Below are positions 56,570 through 64,000 of a stretch of 64,000 bases of DNA, piece by piece. Source of the stretch: G963674835 sp963674835 (GTDB lineage: Bacteria > Planctomycetota > Planctomycetia > Pirellulales > Thermoguttaceae); the NCBI GenBank assembly GCA_963674835.2, contig CAXXKC010000003.1, positions 2,790,001 through 2,854,000 of the forward strand. The letters run 5' to 3'. The stretch's first letter is position 1. Every line of letters starts with the position of its first letter. Below the pieces are notes generated by a model. That model saw nothing but the letters and a program-made list of their open reading frames with translations. It was not told where the DNA came from and made no database searches. A program made the position numbers and the translations under genes.

Positions 56570-57076
56570 CGTCGCAGATCCTTTCACGCCGAAGACGATC
56601 GTGACCATCCGTTACACGGCAGTGCCCGCTTCAACGTTGTTTGAATCCCCCCGAGCAACAACGTCTCTTCAGGTTAGCAGAGTCGCTGCCGACCTGCCAG
56701 TTGGCGCCCGGTATTTCGTCGACAACCGGGCTCCAGAGGCCGTCGCCTGCCCCGGTGGTTGTCTGGAGCGGTGCAGACTGGTTGTTCAGGAATGCATGTG
56801 GCGAGAAGTTAAGCGTGTCTGTCGCGTGAATCGTATTGAACAACGCACTGACGGCGCAGACGCGGCGACCCGAGTTGGCGTGCCGTGCTTCCGACTTCGG
56901 CGCGGCTAGAAGAGCTTGACCCGACCGTCCCTTCGGACGCTGGATCTGGGCAATCGTTTTGACGTGGTGCTCGGTGCAACTACAATGTGGAACAGGGGTC
57001 TCGGCGTTCTTGGAGACCAGATGCTTGTCGATTTGAGTGGGCATTTTGGCTCGTCTTCTGCAACGGGGGTTTTTCG
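56570..57076. other. Divergent region between two exported-protein genes
   Basis: This 507-bp region holds promoters for the glycosidase (minus) and the propeller protein (plus). A clear promoter lies at 56959-56986. A minus-strand stretch near 56640-56850 reads as plausible protein (NFSPHAFLNNQSAPLQ), but it has no clear start or family match and is not called. Confidence 0.5.
56959..56986 (+). promoter_or_regulatory. Sigma-70-type promoter upstream of propeller protein
   Basis: TTGACG (56959-56964) and TACAAT (56981-56986) are separated by 16 nt. Each box matches the consensus at five of six positions. A start site near 56993 would give about an 84-nt leader. Confidence 0.55.
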
Positions 57077-59413
57077 ATGATCCGTTCCTGGCTTTGCCGT
57101 GGTGTGGTGTTGGTGGGCGTGCTGGTGATAGGCCGAAGTGCGTTTGCCGATCCGTTGTTTCGCACGGAGCGCACGCGGTGGAAGCCGGTGGCTGATAGCG
57201 TCTACTTGCAGGAGGTCGGCGCCAGGATTCCCACCGAGCGGCCGGTGACGTCCGTGGCGATTTGCGACGGGACCTGCTACGCGGTCGTCGATCGGGAGAT
57301 CTACGTTGTCCGCCAGGACCGCCTGGAGCGGATGTCGGCGGCACCTCAACAGGTTCGCTCGCTGCAAGTTCCGGACGGCACGCTTTGGGCGCTGACCGAT
57401 GCGGGGCTGTTTCGCTTCGAGAAGAAGTGGGAGAAGATCGATGACCAGGTGTTCGTGCATCTGGCGATGCACCTGGGCAAGCTGCACGCCGCCACGAAAG
57501 AGGCGATCTACCGGCTGGAGAACGACCGGCTGGTAGACATCAAGCCCAAGGGAGGCTATGGCACCGGCGATTTCACGATGGACATGGAAGACGGCTCGCA
57601 GGTTCTGCTCGATCCGGTCGGCCTGGGACCGATCGTGCGGATCGCGTCGTACAGCGGCACACTGCACGTGCTGCGTCCGGGCCGGTTGGTCGTGCTGGAC
57701 GGGAACAAGGTGGACGACCAGTTCGTGCAGTGGGGCGAGCTTCCTTCGCCCAAGGTGCGCGACATGCTCTCGCTGGGCAACCGGCTGCTTGTGACCACCG
57801 ACCGAGGCGTGGGGGTTCTGCGCGGGACGGCGCTGACGTCGCTGAAGGGGACCGACGGCCTTCCTTACGAAGACACGACCTGCCTGGCCGAGGGCTTTGA
57901 CGGCGATGTGTGGATCGGGACGACGAAGGGGGCGATCCGCATGCTCAAGGACGACTGGCATTACTTCGGCGCGGACCTGTGGCTACCGGGCGACAACGTA
58001 CACGGCATCGCCGTGGGTGACCGGGTTGTGTGCATCGCCACGGATCGCGGGATCGGCATCATTCGCTACGAGCCCTTCACGCTTCAGAAGAAGGCCGCCT
58101 ACTACGAACGCTATCTGGACGAGTGGGGGATGAAGCGTCTGGGGTTCATCCACCTGCTCTACTGGGGTGGCAAGGACAAGGGCTGGATTCGCGAGATCAG
58201 CGACAACGACGGCGGCCACACGGCCGGGTATCTCGCCGCCATGTGCTTCAAGTACGCCGTGACCAAGGACGAGTCGGCGCGGCAGGCCGCGCTAGATTCG
58301 TTCAAGGCGATGATCTGGTTGGAAGCGATTACAGGCAAGGAGGGCTTCGTGGCCCGTGCCATCTGGTCGACCAAGGGCGACATGGACCAGCGCAGCAAAG
58401 GGGGATCGGGCGGGTTGCCGGCGAAGTGGTATCCGACGGCCGACGGTCTTTGGTACTGGAAGGGCGACACGTCGAGCGACGAGATCATCGCCCACTTCTA
58501 CGCCGTGTCGATCTTCCACGATCTCGTGGCACAAGGGGCCGAGAAGAAGCGGGCCAAGGAACATCTGGTGCGCATCGCGAAGCATATTCTGGACAACGGT
58601 TGGGTCTTGCGCGACATGGATGGCAAGCCGACGCGCTGGGGTCGCTGGGATCCGGACTACCTGCTGCGCCCGTACGGCTGGTACGGCCGCGGCCTGAACT
58701 CGATGCAGGCGCAGACCTTCATGCTCACCGCGCTGGCGATGAGCGGCGACGCGAGATTCCGCGAGGGTCTGCAGCAAACGATCAAATGGGGCTATTCGAA
58801 GTACGTGGTGGACCAACGGATCGTTTTTCCGCCCAAGGAGATCGCCCCCTGGGATGACGAGCTGTCGTTCGAGGCGTACTACACGTTGTTCCGCTACATC
58901 GACGATCCCGCGCTCCGGTCGCTATACCTGAGGAGCCTGGAGCGAAGCTGGGAGATCAAGCGCATGGAGCACGTCTGCTGGTTCAACTTCATCTACAGCG
59001 CCATCACGGGCAACGACGGGGAACTGGACCGGGGCGTCCAGTATCTTAGGGAAATGCCGTTGGACTGCGTGGAGCACAACTACGAGAACTCGTGCCGTAG
59101 CGACCTGATGCCGGAACGGGGCTATGTTCCCTACGGCAATGGCACTCGCGGCATGTCGGCGCGGGAGATCTGCATGCAGGGCGACACTCGCTACACGCGT
59201 TCGTACGACGGCGGCGGCAACAGTCGGCGGATCTCGTACCCGACCGGCTTCCTGGAAGACTACTGGATGGGGCGGTATCACGGTTTCCTGGAGGCCCCGA
59301 CGACGACCGATCCCGCCGAGTTGTCGGTCGGACCGGCCCGCGGACAGCACCACGGGGCCCGACCCTACGATGGTCCGCCCCGGCCCGATGCCCAACTGCT
59401 GCCGGCCGAGTGA
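57077..59413 (+). CDS. Exported beta-propeller plus alpha/alpha-toroid fusion protein
   Basis: A 778-residue exported protein. A signal peptide (residues 1-25) is followed by about 330 residues of beta-propeller-like blades. The blades show recurring segments such as CYAVVDREIYVVRQDRLERM, LWALTDAGLFRFEKKWEKID and DVWIGTTKGAIRMLKDDWHY, similar to the sensor propellers of two-component proteins. Residues about 365-740 form an alpha/alpha toroid (GHTAGYLAAMCFKYAVTKDE, WDPDYLLRPYGWYGRGLNSM, WDDELSFEAYYTLFRYIDDP). GGGGGT precedes ATG 57077, and a sigma-70 promoter lies upstream. No kinase, HTH or known catalytic motif is seen. A sensing propeller joined to a glycan-processing-type toroid is unusual, and the function is unknown. 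Confidence 0.75.
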   Translation: MIRSWLCRGVVLVGVLVIGRSAFADPLFRTERTRWKPVADSVYLQEVGARIPTERPVTSVAICDGTCYAVVDREIYVVRQDRLERMSAAPQQVRSLQVPDGTLWALTDAGLFRFEKKWEKIDDQVFVHLAMHLGKLHAATKEAIYRLENDRLVDIKPKGGYGTGDFTMDMEDGSQVLLDPVGLGPIVRIASYSGTLHVLRPGRLVVLDGNKVDDQFVQWGELPSPKVRDMLSLGNRLLVTTDRGVGVLRGTALTSLKGTDGLPYEDTTCLAEGFDGDVWIGTTKGAIRMLKDDWHYFGADLWLPGDNVHGIAVGDRVVCIATDRGIGIIRYEPFTLQKKAAYYERYLDEWGMKRLGFIHLLYWGGKDKGWIREISDNDGGHTAGYLAAMCFKYAVTKDESARQAALDSFKAMIWLEAITGKEGFVARAIWSTKGDMDQRSKGGSGGLPAKWYPTADGLWYWKGDTSSDEIIAHFYAVSIFHDLVAQGAEKKRAKEHLVRIAKHILDNGWVLRDMDGKPTRWGRWDPDYLLRPYGWYGRGLNSMQAQTFMLTALAMSGDARFREGLQQTIKWGYSKYVVDQRIVFPPKEIAPWDDELSFEAYYTLFRYIDDPALRSLYLRSLERSWEIKRMEHVCWFNFIYSAITGNDGELDRGVQYLREMPLDCVEHNYENSCRSDLMPERGYVPYGNGTRGMSAREICMQGDTRYTRSYDGGGNSRRISYPTGFLEDYWMGRYHGFLEAPTTTDPAELSVGPARGQHHGARPYDGPPRPDAQLLPAE

Positions 59414-59932
59414 GCCTCACATGCGAAGGATTGCCGACAGTGAGAGTCGTTTGGGCGATGCCATTTGAGGGACAGGCTGATTTCGGTCGATAGGCCGGGG
59501 AGTGGATATCGTCGTAATGATGACATGTTTTGGCCCTGTGGGCGGAACGGACCGAAACGGGCTGGTGCACTTCCTGGGCAACGTTCGTGTGCATGGCACA
59601 AGTCCATACATTTCGCGTCAGTCGGCTGAAGTGTCGCCACTCGTGTCGCGCTGGTGTTCACGCGCGAGGTGGCCCGGTGATCGGGACGATCTGGTCGCTG
59701 GGTGACCACCGGGCTTGCTCAGGAGGGGCGACGGCCTAACATAAGAGGTTGAGAATGTGGATGCGGGGGACCGCCGAGGGATCTGGCGGATTTGCCTGTT
59801 CGCTACCGTGTTCGCCTTCTGGGTATTCTGCGCCCCCCAGGCTGGGTCGTCGACCACCGGCGCATTTCCGCTTTCATACCTGGCTGAGGGCACGGGCAAG
59901 ACGTCGCGTCCTTTCCCAGGAATCAACACACC
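59414..59932. other. Intergenic region before pyruvate carboxylase
   Basis: This 519-bp region contains an 8-bp inverted repeat (GCCCGGTG / CACCGGGC) near 59671-59715 with a long loop, and no called gene. AGGA lies about 12 nt before ATG 59933. No riboswitch was recognised. Confidence 0.45.
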
Positions 59933-62900
59933 ATGAAGAAACTGCTGGTTGCCAATCGAAGCGAGATCGCCATCCGTGTCATCCGCGCGGCTAGTGAACT
60001 CGGGCTCCGCACCGTTGCCGTATACAGTCATGAAGATCGCTTTTCATTGCATCGCCTGAAGGCCGAGGAAGCATATCTGATCGGGCCCGAGCAGGGTGGC
60101 GAGCCGGTCAAATCCTATCTCAACATCCCCGCCCTGATGGATATCGCTATCGAGCACGGGGTGGATGCGATCCACCCCGGCTACGGATTTCTGTCGGAGA
60201 ACCCCGATCTCGCTCGGGCGTGCGCTGAGGCGGGCATCGCCTTCGTCGGTCCTCGCCCAGAGCATCTCGAAATGCTGGGGGACAAGACCGCTGCCAAGCG
60301 ACTTGCCAGGAAAGCCGGCGTACCGACGGTCCCTGGCTCGGCACAGACACTGTCCGATCCGAAGACGGTGCGCGAAGAGGCGATGAAGGTCGGTTATCCG
60401 TTCATTCTGAAAGCCAGCTTCGGCGGAGGCGGACGCGGTATGCGCGTCGTCCGTGACCCGGGTGAGTTGGACGAAAAGCTGGCCGAAGCGCAACGCGAAG
60501 CCGGTGCGGCATTTGGCAAGGGCGACGTCTTCATCGAACGCTACATCGAGCGCGCCAAGCATATCGAGGTGCAAATCCTCGGCGATCATCATGGGCATCT
60601 TGTCCATCTGTGGGAGCGAGACTGCTCCGTGCAACGTCGCCATCAGAAGGTGGTCGAAGTCGCCCCGAGCATCAACCTGCCGCAGGAATTGCGGCGGAAC
60701 ATCTGTGAGGCAGCGGTGCGGTTGTGTCGCGAAATCGACTATGTATGCGCAGGGACCGTCGAATTCCTGGTGGATCTGGATACGCACGAGTTCTACTTCA
60801 TCGAGGTGAATCCGCGAGTCCAAGTGGAACACACCGTTACCGAGATGGTGACCGAGGTCGACATCGTGCGCAGCCAGATTCTGATTACTCAGGGGCTCGA
60901 CATGCACGAGGAACCCGTTGCAGTCCCGCTCCAGGAGAACGTGCGAGCCAATGGCTATGCCTTGCAATGCCGCATCACCACGGAAGACCCGGAAAACCAC
61001 TTCATCCCGGACTATGGCCGGTTGGTAACCTATCGATCGCCGGGCGGCTTCGCGATTCGGCTGGACGCCGGTACGGCCTACAGCGGGGCGATGATCACAC
61101 CGTATTTCGACTCCCTGCTCGTCAAGCTCACGGCTTGGGGCAGCACGCTCGAAAAGGCCGTACGCCGCATGGATCGAGCTCTCCGCGAGTTCCGCGTGCG
61201 CGGCGTGAAGACGAATATTCCATTCCTCGAAAACCTGATCCTGCATCCGACATTTGTTTCGGGCGATGCCACGACGACCTTCATTGACTCCACCCCGCAG
61301 CTTTTCGATCTCAAACTCCGCGAAGAGCGTTCGACTCCGATCCTGAACTACCTGGGGGACGTCATCGTCAACGGACGGGCGGATGTGAAGGGCAAGGTCG
61401 ATCGCGCGAAGACGCTCCCCTCTCCGGCCGTGCCGCACTATCCCAGACTGCTTCCGCCGCCGCCCGGCTGGCGGCAGAAACTTCTCGAAGTCGGACCGGA
61501 GAAGTTTGCCGCCTCGGTTCGGGAACAAAAACAGCTTCTGCTTACCGACACGACCATGCGCGACGCCCACCAGTCGCTGCTGGCGACCCGCTTCCGTTCG
61601 TTCGACATGCTGAAGGTTGCCGATTGCATCGCCCACTTGCTGCCGGAGTTGTTCAGCCTGGAGATGTGGGGTGGGGCCACCTTCGATACGGCGATGCGTT
61701 TTCTGCAGGAGTGCCCTTGGGAACGACTGGCTCAACTTCGCAAGAAGATCCCCAACATTCCTTTCCAGATGCTGTTGCGGGCCAGCAACGCAGTCGGCTA
61801 CACCAACTATCCCGACAATGTGGTGCGGGAATTTATCCGTACGAGCGCGGCCGAGGGAATTGATATCTTCCGCATCTTCGACTCGCTCAACTGGGTCGAA
61901 AACATGAAGGTCGCCATGAAGACGGTGCGGGAAGAGACCTCGGCCGTCTGTGAAGCTGCCATTTGCTACACCGGTGACATCCTCAATCCTCGGCGCAGCA
62001 AATTCAATCTCGACTATTACCTCAAGATGGCCAAAGAGCTGGAATCGCTCGGCGCGCACATCATTGCCATCAAGGACATGGCAGGGTTGTGCAAACCTCC
62101 CGCGGCGTACCAACTCATCAGGGCTTTGCGCCAGGAAGTGGGAGTGCCTATCCATTTCCATACGCACGACACCAGTGGCGTGAACGCCGCCAGCATTCTC
62201 CGCGCGGCGGACGCCGGCGTGGACATCGCCGACGGGGCCCTATCGTCGATGAGCGGCATGACGAGTCAGCCCTGCCTCAATTCGGTGGTGGCGGCCCTGA
62301 TGCACACCCAGCGCGAAACCGGTCTCTCGCTGGAGAGTCTCGATCGGCTGAGTGACTACTGGGCGGACGTACGCAGGCTCTATTATCCGTTTGAAGAAGA
62401 CATCAAGTCTCCGAGCAGCGAAGTCTATCAACATGAGATGCCCGGCGGGCAGTTCACGAATCTCCGGCAGCAGGCGGCCAGCCTGGGGTTGCGCGACCGT
62501 TGGCAGGAAGTCTGCGCGGCCTATGCTGCGGCCAATCAGTTGTTCGGCGATATCGTGAAGGTCACCCCTTCCAGCAAAGTGGTTGGGGACATGGCCATGT
62601 TCATGGTTCACAACAACCTGACGACGGAGGATGTTCTCAACCCGAAGCGTCACCTGAGCTTTCCCAAGAGCGTCGTGGAGATGATGCAGGGAATGCTGGG
62701 TCGACCGGAGGAGGGATGGCCCAAAGAGATCCGCAAGATCGTGCTCGATTCGGCAGGCGTTCAAGGTTTTGATCATCGACCGGGGGCGAAACTCGAGGCG
62801 GAGGATTTTGCCAAGGCGCGCCAGGATGTGAAAGCGAAGACAGGGCACGAACCTTCTGATCGCGAGGTCCTTTCCTACCTGTTGTATCGGCAGGTCTTTC

Positions 62901-63388
62901 TCGACTTCACCGAGCATCGCAAGAGGTTCAGCGACACCTCGATCATTCCCACCCGTCCGTTCTTCTATGGTCTTGAGATTGGAGAGGAAATCGCCATCGA
63001 GATCGAGCCGGGCCGGTCGCTGATCGTCACTTTCCTCACTGTGAGTGACGTTCACGAAGACGGTACGCGTACGGTGTTTTTCGAGCTCAACGGCCAGCCG
63101 TGCGCCGTGCGAGTCGCCGATCATTCGGTCGAGGGCGATCTGCACGTGCATCCCAAGGCCGATCCCGATGATCCTCGTCACGTGGCCGCGCCCATGCCCG
63201 GCAAAGTGACCCGGGTGAACGTGAGCCAAGGCGACGAAGTTAAGAAGGGGCAGGGGATTCTGTCGCTTGAGGCGATGAAGATGGAGGCGGCCGTTTACGC
63301 GCCGCGGGATGCCACGATTGGCGAGGTTCTGGTCGATACGGGAAGTGTTGTTGCTGCGGGCGATCTGCTCGTCGTGTTGGAAAACTAG
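59933..63388 (+). CDS. pyc: Pyruvate carboxylase
   Basis: An 1151-residue single-chain enzyme that carboxylates pyruvate to oxaloacetate with ATP and bicarbonate. The N-terminal biotin carboxylase (about 1-450) shows ATP-grasp motifs and NPRVQVEHTVTEMVT. The carboxyltransferase HMGL-like barrel (about 530-800) carries TTMRDAHQSLLATRF. The allosteric/tetramerisation region and the C-terminal biotin carrier follow, with biotin-accepting Lys1116 in EAMKMEA. Length is as expected for the full-length single-polypeptide form. Its partner biotin ligase follows 101 bp later, separated by a dispersed repeat. Confidence 0.97.
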   Translation: MKKLLVANRSEIAIRVIRAASELGLRTVAVYSHEDRFSLHRLKAEEAYLIGPEQGGEPVKSYLNIPALMDIAIEHGVDAIHPGYGFLSENPDLARACAEAGIAFVGPRPEHLEMLGDKTAAKRLARKAGVPTVPGSAQTLSDPKTVREEAMKVGYPFILKASFGGGGRGMRVVRDPGELDEKLAEAQREAGAAFGKGDVFIERYIERAKHIEVQILGDHHGHLVHLWERDCSVQRRHQKVVEVAPSINLPQELRRNICEAAVRLCREIDYVCAGTVEFLVDLDTHEFYFIEVNPRVQVEHTVTEMVTEVDIVRSQILITQGLDMHEEPVAVPLQENVRANGYALQCRITTEDPENHFIPDYGRLVTYRSPGGFAIRLDAGTAYSGAMITPYFDSLLVKLTAWGSTLEKAVRRMDRALREFRVRGVKTNIPFLENLILHPTFVSGDATTTFIDSTPQLFDLKLREERSTPILNYLGDVIVNGRADVKGKVDRAKTLPSPAVPHYPRLLPPPPGWRQKLLEVGPEKFAASVREQKQLLLTDTTMRDAHQSLLATRFRSFDMLKVADCIAHLLPELFSLEMWGGATFDTAMRFLQECPWERLAQLRKKIPNIPFQMLLRASNAVGYTNYPDNVVREFIRTSAAEGIDIFRIFDSLNWVENMKVAMKTVREETSAVCEAAICYTGDILNPRRSKFNLDYYLKMAKELESLGAHIIAIKDMAGLCKPPAAYQLIRALRQEVGVPIHFHTHDTSGVNAASILRAADAGVDIADGALSSMSGMTSQPCLNSVVAALMHTQRETGLSLESLDRLSDYWADVRRLYYPFEEDIKSPSSEVYQHEMPGGQFTNLRQQAASLGLRDRWQEVCAAYAAANQLFGDIVKVTPSSKVVGDMAMFMVHNNLTTEDVLNPKRHLSFPKSVVEMMQGMLGRPEEGWPKEIRKIVLDSAGVQGFDHRPGAKLEAEDFAKARQDVKAKTGHEPSDREVLSYLLYRQVFLDFTEHRKRFSDTSIIPTRPFFYGLEIGEEIAIEIEPGRSLIVTFLTVSDVHEDGTRTVFFELNGQPCAVRVADHSVEGDLHVHPKADPDDPRHVAAPMPGKVTRVNVSQGDEVKKGQGILSLEAMKMEAAVYAPRDATIGEVLVDTGSVVAAGDLLVVLEN

Positions 63389-63484
63389 ATCGCGTTCGGC
63401 GCAACTGTAGCGTGTAATGCGCTTTCGAAACTGCAGAAACACGCCGCCACGAACGTTACAGTTGAGTGCGACTCGCACTAGGAT
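63389..63484. repeat. Inverted-arm element holding second copy of the 55-bp dispersed repeat
   Basis: The 63423-63477 part matches 26216-26270. The wider segment has imperfect arms around CAACTGTAGCGT (left) and, on the other strand, CAACTGTAACGT (right), with an interior of about 45 bp. This resembles a miniature inverted-repeat or REP-type element filling the pyc-birA gap. Confidence 0.6.
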
Positions 63485-63489
63485 CTGCA

Positions 63490-64000
63490 ATGTCCCAGGA
63501 CCTCGACTCACCGTACGACCTCAGTCGTCTCGAGATCTGCGCGCGACCGCTGAAACTGCGGCATGCACGAGTGATTGCCAGCACGAACGACTGGGCAAGG
63601 CAAGAAGTGGAATCCGGGCTGATCCAGGCTCCGGCCTTGCTGATCGCCGATTCCCAGTCGGCCGGCAAGGGCCGTGGAACGAACACGTGGTGGTCCGCCA
63701 TCGGCAACATGGCCGCCACGTTCGTCATGTCGCAGAATCCCCATATACCGTTGGGCCTGACGCCGTTGCTGGCAGGTCTGGCCGTCCGCCGGGCGCTCGT
63801 ACGGCTAACCGCGTGCACAGAGATCGGCTTGAAATGGCCCAACGACCTCGTGGTGGGCCCTCGCAAATTGGCCGGCCTGCTGTGCGAACGCTTGCCGCAG
63901 GTCGATCTGATCGGTGTGGGGGTCAATGTCAATGCGGGCAGCAGCCAAGCGCCCACGGATCTCCGCCAGCGAATCCTATCGTTGAGCGACCTCACGGGAA
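63490..64000 (+). CDS. birA: Biotin--[acetyl-CoA-carboxylase] ligase, 3' end outside window
   Basis: About 170 N-terminal residues of a biotin protein ligase are visible; the rest lies beyond the right edge. The catalytic core starts at once with no helix-turn-helix repressor domain. ASTNDWA is the substrate-entry motif, the biotin/ATP loop is GKGRGTNTWWS, KWPNDL is the catalytic-lysine motif and KLAGLL follows; VGVNVNAG closes the visible part. It forms biotinyl-AMP and biotinylates the conserved carrier Lys of carboxylases, here most likely Lys1116 of the upstream Pyc. AGGA lies 7 nt before ATG 63490. Lack of the N-terminal HTH implies it does not repress biotin genes directly. Confidence 0.93.
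   Translation, partial: MSQDLDSPYDLSRLEICARPLKLRHARVIASTNDWARQEVESGLIQAPALLIADSQSAGKGRGTNTWWSAIGNMAATFVMSQNPHIPLGLTPLLAGLAVRRALVRLTACTEIGLKWPNDLVVGPRKLAGLLCERLPQVDLIGVGVNVNAGSSQAPTDLRQRILSLSDLTG

Noticed and set aside
56631..57344. Minus-strand frame with a plausible stretch near NFSPHAFLNNQSAPLQ
   Set aside because: No start signal or family match was found, and most of it overlaps the promoter and start of the propeller gene.
59671..59715. GCCCGGTG/CACCGGGC inverted repeat
   Set aside because: The loop is about 27 nt and no T-run follows, so it was not called a terminator.

Overview
The window is GC-rich and densely coded, and it looks like a chromosomal piece of a planctomycete, probably of the Pirellulales type. 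This rests on gene content: Tat-exported Gfo/Idh/MocA oxidoreductases, a DUF1080 protein, a MoxR-DUF58-transglutaminase operon, several large secreted sugar-active proteins, and small palindromic elements at gene ends. The taxon is inferred, because no rRNA, tRNA or other marker is visible. Both edge genes are cut: a DUF1080 protein on the left and a biotin ligase on the right.

Region by region: 1-4.5 kb holds secreted or Tat-exported sugar and nucleoside proteins and a FemAB-like acetyltransferase. 4.8-10.5 kb is one operon: MoxR ATPase, DUF58 protein, membrane transglutaminase and a YchF-type GTPase. 10.6-13.0 kb is an ECF sigma factor, a membrane anti-sigma-like protein and an exported DUF3106-like protein. 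13.1-19.5 kb carries SppA, a sugar isomerase-like protein, membrane-anchored MsrA, a GH10-like exported protein and a second Tat oxidoreductase. 19.7-27.7 kb has an APC permease with a cytosolic stress-type tail, a sodium:solute symporter, a phosphohexomutase, a cupin and a ferritin. 27.7-31.7 kb is one 1319-residue exported protein.

32.1-41.5 kb reads as an exopolysaccharide locus: a sulfatase fold lacking its catalytic residue, initiating sugar transferase, Wzz-like protein with six C-terminal repeats, FemAB-like acyltransferase, NodB deacetylase, Wzx-like flippase and GT4 glycosyltransferase. 41.7-43.4 kb encodes phospholipid synthesis (PlsC-like, CdsA). 43.4-46.8 kb has an exported metallopeptidase-like protein, a Nudix hydrolase and a sigma-54 activator. 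47.1-51.2 kb is a complete sulfate/thiosulfate ABC importer. 51.2-52.2 kb is decayed sequence with a frameshifted IS630 remnant. 52.3-59.4 kb encodes three large exported sugar-active or toroid proteins. 59.9-64.0 kb pairs pyruvate carboxylase with the biotin ligase likely to modify it.

No CRISPR array, tRNA, rRNA, prophage or classical defence island was seen. The least explained material is a set of small dispersed elements: a 22-bp palindrome in three copies, a REP-like element in three copies, a 55-bp repeat upstream of two unrelated genes, and single palindromes at gene junctions. Also notable are the YchF paralogue with an altered P-loop, the inactive-looking sulfatase in the polysaccharide locus, and the beta-propeller/toroid fusion.
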